The notes beneath the pieces are model-generated. The model saw nothing but the letters and a program-made list of their open reading frames with translations. It was not told the DNA's origin and made no database searches. Source: Adineta vaga (lineage: Eukaryota; Rotifera). Taken from it: DNA of 64,000 bases. The translations under genes and the position numbers were made by a program. Shown in pieces: positions 58,078-64,000 of the stretch. The stretch's first letter is position 1, and each line of letters starts with the position of its first letter. The DNA is taken from NCBI GenBank assembly GCA_021613535.1, contig CP075496.1:4030001-4094000 (forward strand), given 5' to 3'.

Positions 58078-60249
58078 TTATTTATTTTTTTCTGACAATT
58101 TAAAAATTCGTTCAAGATATATACGTCTATTTTCATATATTTGTTGCCAATATCTATTATATTGATCGAAAATATTTCTTTTTTGATTATTATAATGTAT
58201 TGTTGATGCACAGGCATATCGACTAGGATTATGTTCTTTAAAATATTCTCCACAATCATCATTTGATCGATAACTAATAAATACACCTAGATTTAATCGT
58301 TCAATACCAACATATTCCGGAAGAATACCAGTAACATAAACATCAGAGAGATGAAATGGTTGTTTATCACGAAGAAATGTACAGAGTAGTTTTGAACGTG
58401 CAGGACGATTAACAATATAACCAAAACCACTCATATAATATGGATAATATCTACATGGATATTCACTACGTGTAACAATATAACGTGAACCTTCAAGTAT
58501 TGGATCTGATGCATGTCGAACGACTTTTGCATCTTTCAATGAAACACCATATATCATTGCAGATGTATCTGAAGCATCACAAGTCGATGTTAATCGATTA
58601 GTTACATTTGATGAAACAATTGTATTGATTATATTTGCTAATAAAAAAATATTAAGAAAAATATCATCATCAGTTTTCACTGTTGTTAATGTTTCAGGAC
58701 AATATGTACTTGTCCAATGTAATATGGCCATATCTCGATAACTTGATAAGATATAATTTTCAGGTAAACGAACTTGAATAATATCATGATGTATAGATTG
58801 TTCTAATTTAATACTTAATAAATGAGATTCATCGATATCAATGAGAAAAAGAAGTTTTAATTGAAGATAAGAATATTTTTCGATCGATTTTATATGATTA
58901 AAATCACCCCATGTACGACGAATAGCATTACGAGATTCAACATTAGTAGATTTTGAAACAACAAAAATAAGAGCATGTAATTTTAAAGAATCACAGACAT
59001 TGGCATTGTCTAATTCATAAATAAAATCACTACGAAATGGCTTTTGTTCAAAGAGTTCTTGAGGACTAAAAATAGAATTATTTATTAAAAAGATAAGTAA
59101 ATATGATTTTATCTCATGAAAGCTTTGTCAATTGACAAAAGGTCACGTTCAATATTTAGAAATTTATCAACAGATTGTTCATGCTTATGGCATTTGTTTT
59201 TTTTCTTTCTTGCTTTCTCGATATAAGTTCTTATTTTTTATGATATTTACTTTGCAGACAGTTTGAATACTGAATCAGATACTTCAAATCAAGCTCTCAC
59301 TAGTAAAAGTTGGGCGCAATTTCTGTTCAGCAACTAAACAAGCATATGATAATGATGCTTAGAGAAATTGATAAAATTTCATTTATTTTTAACAACTGAA
59401 TGTCTTACAATCGATCGAAATAATGCGTCTGGTATTTCGCATGCATCTAGTTTTCTATTTTCTCATCTCCTTAGAAAAAAAAGGATTTCATGCTGTGCCT
59501 CTCAATTGAATATGTCATATGAGAACAAACCCCGTAAACTATGCGATGTAACTTACAAAACCTACGAAACAATACGGTTGTTGCTTTTATTATTTTTATG
59601 ATAAATATTCTTTCGTTCGTAGTATGTAAGATGAAGGCGAAGGCGCGTTCGAAGGATGCTGCTATTAGTGACAGGTAAAATGTTTGAAAATAACTTTTTT
59701 TATTGGTTGATCTTTTTATCGAATGTCAAAGAGAAATGAGTTATTTTTCGTTGCGAATAAAATGAGTTGATATCTGTTTGAATATCGTATAACCTCTATA
59801 AATCGTTATTTCGTACTTGACAGGTTCGTATCAACGAATATCGCCGTAATGTCAACATGTCTCATTAGTCAGCCTTTAAAACCGGTCTATCGCTCCTTAT
59901 CTATACAATTACAAATATTCATCTGATTTAGTTTATTACTTTTACTTTATTGAACGATTGTAATAAAAAAAATAGAGGAATAGAAGAGCTGTTTCTCGTC
60001 TATAATTTGCTATGACGATTCGTTTTGTACGGAAAATAAGATCATATATCTGGCATACCTTTTATCGTCCATAAAATGTGTACGAATAATATTTTTATCA
60101 CAATTTCTGGGCAAATCTGCATCTTCTTCATTTTCGACAAATAATGATCGTACAAATAATCCAATTGGAAAGACCAAAATTAGTGATAAGACGATACTTA
60201 AACTGATATATACAAATCGTCGACGTTGATGTCGTGTCAAAATACTCAT
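58078..60249 (-). CDS. Beta-1,3-galactosyltransferase-like enzyme (GT31)
   Basis: A Golgi enzyme adding beta-1,3-linked Gal or GlcNAc to glycans. Exon 1 is 60059-60249 and exon 2 is 58078-59065, joined in phase over a 993-nt intron, giving 392 residues. Exon 1 supplies the cytosolic tail (MSILTRHQRRR) and membrane anchor (FVYISLSIVLSLILVFPIG). Exon 2 has the GT31 motifs: RNAIRRTWG, HHDIIQVRLPENY, KTDDDIFLN (metal-binding DDD, about residue 193), YYPYYMSGFGYIVNR and LSDVYVTGILPEYVG, where EDV is usual. The exon 1 link is inferred from phase, spacing and the need for an anchor. Exon 2 alone has no initiator Met in front of its RNAIRRTWG motif. Confidence 0.85.
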
Positions 60250-61731
60250 TTTCGTGTATTATCAACTGTACATGATATTTTTGAGAGAAAATCTAGAAAG
60301 TTAGACTTGATTATATATTTCTAATCCATATTTTTCTCTTCATCAAACTTTCGTGTATAATGAAAATACCAGATATATGCGATGGATGAATAATATTTTG
60401 TATTTATTATTACGTTTCGCACTCATTTTTAAAGGAATGTTCTTCTTTTTTTCTTTTTCTTTTTACAGATACACATTTACCTTGCTAGGTAAGTGATGCA
60501 ACAAATACATGCTTGCCCTTATCAATGTGCCTCGTATTTTCTTTTCCACATGAGTGAATCAACGGTATAAGAGTTATTGTATTAGAATACGTTAAGAAAA
60601 TGTTGGTTTTTTATTGATATTATAATCAGACAAAAGAGCTAAATATGCACTGTCAATACATTTGATATTAATTAATAAAACTATCAAAATTTTTATTGAG
60701 ACGTATATATAATGAAGTTATTTGTTTTATATACATATTTCATTCATATCAAAGATGAAATTCAAAGAACTACTATAAACTCTCTTTTTATGATGTTAAA
60801 CTTACTTGTTTAAGATAAGAGACACATCATGATCGATGTGCTTATTCTTAATATCAACTCGAGAATAAAACCATATAAAATAGTTTTGTTGAAGATAATA
60901 TTCTTCAAAATAATGAGTAGATAAGCAAAGGAAATTAAGATCATAGTATCGCTCGCAATTACTTTATACAATTTGATTAAAATCAACATTTGTCTATATG
61001 TACTTATGCAGTGTCTTACCTGATGCTCAGGTCGTCACGAGATCAATGCGTTTGACTTTTTTAAATTATAATGATTACATATAATAAAAAATCACATTAT
61101 TCTTTCGATATGTTTTAATGTGCGATCAATTATAATCTTGTCATAGAATGTGCAATCTGAATATAGTTAAATATACCATATGACCTATGGTAACTCCTCT
61201 CATCTCATGTGACCGTTACGCTTGACTAGCATCCATTATCCTGTCTTTTGTAGTATTGATATTCGATTTGTATTTCTCTGATTTTACACTGAGAATAAAT
61301 TAACATACAATCGAACAATTCTTTTTCATAGAATGATGTCATAAATGTAACTTTGAGACAGAACAAAGTGAATTATATTTATATTAAAAAAGAAAAAATG
61401 ATATCCCTGATAGATTTTTTATTATAATCATCATTTATAAAAGTTATAGTTTATTCTAAATGTATATAATACGAATCATCTCATTTATTAATTATGTATA
61501 GCATTTTCTTTCAACATCAACGAAATGTTCATGAAGAAATATTCATTTCGGTCAGTAGATGTCTCTAACATCATGTGAACCTCTAGTCTTGTCAGCAAAA
61601 GTTAATATATAAATGGCGACATTTCTTCATAATTATAGACAAGTTACTTTTGTTTTGTTTGCTCTCGTTGAAATATCTTCATCATTATATTATTTGTTAT
61701 TTCATTGTCAAAAAAGAATTTTTCATTTTTC
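60250..61731. other. Divergent intergenic region, GT31/SRSF2-like
   Basis: About 1.5 kb of AT-rich DNA with no gene or clear repeat. Probably promoters of both flanking genes. Confidence 0.5.
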
Positions 61732-62902
61732 ATGTCTACAATGTCTAATCGATCACGAAATAAATCGGAACAACAAACAGATTTACGAATGATTGATAAA
61801 ATGCATTCTCTTAAAGTTGACAACTTAGCATATCGTACTCGCGTCATTGATTTAAAACGATGTTTCGAAAAATTTGGTCCTATTGGTGATATCTATGTTC
61901 CTCGAGATCAATTTTCACATTCAAATCGTGGTTATGCTTTTGTTCGGTATGTCTTTATTTTTTTTAAATGCAAATTAACTTTTCTTATTTGATTTTTATT
62001 CAAGTTTTCTTGAAAAACGTGATGCAGAACATGCCATTGATCGTATGGATCGTGCCGATATTGACGGGCGAGAAATTCGTGTTCAATTAGCTCGTTATAA
62101 TCGAGGTGCAAGTACAAGTGGTCGCAATAAACTTCGTTCTCGTCGGTAAGATTTTGCTAACAAAAATGATAAAATTCAGAAAGAAGGCACATTTCTCTAC
62201 AAATTATTCCCATTCGATTAGAATAAACAAAAAAAGAAAACAAGCTTGTTTATCTCTATTCATACGGTTGGTTTCCTGAACAAAGATCCTGCATTCAAGC
62301 TATTGAGAATATAATAAAAAAAAACCTGTTGGGTTATCCCGGTGTTTTTTTATGCGGCATTTTCGATCTGACTGATGCAAACTAAACAGAGCGAGATTGC
62401 AGTTATATTCCTGTTGTTTTAACAGATCAGATGTAAGATATACATGTTTCGTCAATGACATAGTTTTCTTTCTAAGCTATCAGTTTGCATATTATTTATA
62501 CAAAAACAAACGGAATTTGTTTTCTGCTTATTTTCTTAATAGAAATTTTTATGAATACTTTCTTTGTAAATCTTAGATCACGTTCTGGATCGAAATCTCG
62601 ACGACGTTCAAGAGATCGATCACGAAGTACTAGTGCTGACCATAATCGTAATGATCATCGACAGTAAGTTTGAAATATTGATACATCATGTTTGCTATAC
62701 ACTTTCCCGGAATTTAGTTCACGTTCTCGGCCAACACGTCGATCACGATCAAGATCGCGGTAAGTGTTCTAGAAAATATTAAGAAACAAAACTAACCTAT
62801 GAGATATCATTCGACTTAATTGTATCTTTTATATATTTTAGTTCTCAACGAAAGAATCATTCTGAATCTGATCAAGATGATAATCAACATGACAATAAAT
62901 AG
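61732..62902 (+). CDS. SR splicing factor, SRSF2 (SC35)-like
   Basis: A nuclear RNA-binding regulator of splice-site choice. Exons 61732-61946, 62005-62145, 62577-62663, 62718-62759 and 62842-62902 give 181 residues. The start is the ATG at 61732; a longer frame opens with TTG and is ignored. The RRM includes [10 protein letters not shown] (RNP2), [22 protein letters not shown] (RNP1) and [10 protein letters not shown], closely following the SRSF2 pattern LKVDNLTYRT to FAFVRF. A shortened RS domain ([31 protein letters not shown]) and an acidic tail end it. Intron 2 (431 nt) is long for this genome and may hold a regulatory exon. Confidence 0.9.
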
Positions 62903-63068
62903 AACTCTTATTTCAAATTAATAAACAAAACCTTTGTTCTTTTTTTTTCTATAGTTACTCAACTATATACATAAATACACTAATCATTTTGGCTGATTCA
63001 TAAATAAATATAATTCCGATTTCAGATAGAAATAGTTCAAAGTTTTTTTTTCTCTCTTCTCCAAATCA

Positions 63069-63676
63069 ATGACAACAACAATAACAGCTGATCAGGTATG
63101 ATTAACATTTCTTTATGAATGTGTGTATTGTTCAATTTTGAATATTTAGCAAAAAAAATGTCGAGAAGATGCTGAAGCAGTTGAAAGTTTTTCCAAAAGA
63201 TATTATGAAATATTTGATACTCGACGACATGTAAGGAATACCTTTCTATGAAGGAAAGAAAAAGAAAGATAATTATTCTTTCACCTTTCTTTTTAGGATA
63301 TCTCAAAATTTTATCAAGCACAAGCCAAACTAATTTGGAACGGAACAGAACATGATGGACGAGATGCGATTGCAAAACATCTCGTAGCATTACCTTCTAC
63401 ACGACATCATATTTATGCTTTAGATTTCTTTCCAATGAAAGGTAAATGAATAATTTGCGAATGAATAAACTTAGCTTTTCTTATTATTTAGATTTATTTC
63501 CTGATGAAGCAACAACTTATCAGGTATTTGTGAGTGGTGCAGTTGTATATGGCACATCAGATAATCCATCAGGTCCAAAAGAAAAACGTCTATTTTCACA
63601 TATATTTGTTCTAACAGTTGATGTTGCATCATCCGTATGGGTGATTGCGAATGAATGTTTTCGTTTTCATGAATAA
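63069..63676 (+). CDS. NXT: NTF2-related export protein (NXT1/2, p15)
   Basis: The small partner of NXF1/TAP in bulk mRNA export through nuclear pores. Exons 63069-63095, 63150-63230, 63297-63441 and 63492-63676 give 145 residues, the usual size. The NTF2 fold is seen in EDAEAVESFSKRYYEIFDTR, AKLIWNGTEHDGRDAIAKHL (human: LVWNG), LPSTRHHIYALDFFP, TTYQVFVSGAVVYG, LFSHIFVLT and the C-terminal VWVIANECFRFHE, matching the VWKIASDCFRF end of NXT1. It lies 167 bp downstream of the SR protein gene on the same strand. Confidence 0.9.
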
Positions 63677-63780
63677 ACTGAAAAGAGATTTGTTATATCT
63701 ATTGTTGCTCGCTGTTTTTTTTATTAAACAAAAATAAAAATAATTATACAAAAAAAAAACAGATAGGGAAATTAGTCATC

Positions 63781-64000
63781 CTATATAGAAAGTAATTCAT
63801 TTATATCACTTTTTATTTCGTCAGGATCTTTGAATACTGTCCAACGTTCTTTTGGTACATCTTCAAATGCTTTCTTATATCGTTCTTCGCATGTTGGCAA
63901 ACATGTAGGTGTATGACAAACATCACGAATAAATATATGAACAATTGCTTTGGGATATTTTGTATATAATTTGGAATAAATTTCTGGATCAAGCTCACCT
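63781..64000 (-). CDS. APP1-like phosphatidate phosphatase domain, 3' end only
   Basis: 73 codons are visible before the window ends, read from the right edge to a TAG at 63783-63781. The visible start GELDPEIYSKLYTKYPKAIV followed by HIFIRDVC resembles the end of the APP1 (DUF2183) catalytic domain, where GDSG-x-DPEIY and an IFIRDV strand follow the DxDGT core. The rest (CLPTCEERYKKAFEDVP to INELLSI) is a charged tail. The catalytic Asp residues would lie outside the window, so activity cannot be judged. Confidence 0.6.
   Translation of the reverse strand, partial: GELDPEIYSKLYTKYPKAIVHIFIRDVCHTPTCLPTCEERYKKAFEDVPKERWTVFKDPDEIKSDINELLSI

Noticed and set aside
1-64000. CRISPR arrays, bacterial operons or telomeric (TGTGGG)n repeats
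   Set aside because: Looked for and not seen. The spaced 51-bp and 72-bp repeats are degenerate tandem units in eukaryotic DNA, not repeat-spacer arrays.

Overview
The window looks like nuclear DNA of a bdelloid rotifer (Adineta/Rotaria-like). This is inferred from strong AT richness, many GT-AG introns of about 45-60 nt, compact animal genes (ciliary transition-zone, p160 coactivator, SNARE, SR protein) and low-copy transposon debris. The species cannot be fixed from the sequence.

Layout. 1-1192 is the 5' part of a minus-strand alpha-1,3-fucosyltransferase. About 16 kb (1193-17391) follow without a convincing gene. That stretch holds a palindromic Tc1/mariner-type MITE, an imperfect inverted repeat, a decayed array with a 51-bp period, a dispersed repeat family with a hairpin leader, two TTAA-flanked piggyBac-like elements and several tandem repeats. 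17392-24141 carries a rhodopsin-like GPCR (+), an inositol hexakisphosphate kinase (-) and TMEM231 (+).

24469-35851 is a rearranged block. A segment of about 1.4 kb with a FAM43-like PTB gene and the 5' end of a divergent VAMP/synaptobrevin gene is present twice in direct orientation. In copy 1 a full-length 5.2-kb non-LTR retrotransposon with two intact ORFs and a 12-bp target duplication sits in the shared upstream region. There the VAMP 5' end is fused to a decaying gene that also carries a GC-rich foldback element. Copy 2 has intact PTB and VAMP genes.

36022-44777 holds a DPY30/ankyrin protein (-), a B-box-like coiled-coil protein (-), an NHL-repeat protein (+) and RINT1 (-). 45862-54996 is a 22-exon p160/SRC nuclear receptor coactivator (+) with seven LXXLL boxes. 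55798-60249 has a type I membrane protein and two type II glycosyltransferase-like genes (-). 61732-64000 holds an SRSF2-like splicing factor (+), the mRNA-export factor NXT (+) and the 3' end of an APP1-like phosphatase gene (-).

There is no operon logic. Neighbours are mostly independent housekeeping or signalling genes. The only evident structural links are the divergent PTB/VAMP pair and the two adjacent same-strand glycosyltransferase genes. Exon coordinates were derived by hand from splice-site phase and may be off by a base or two.
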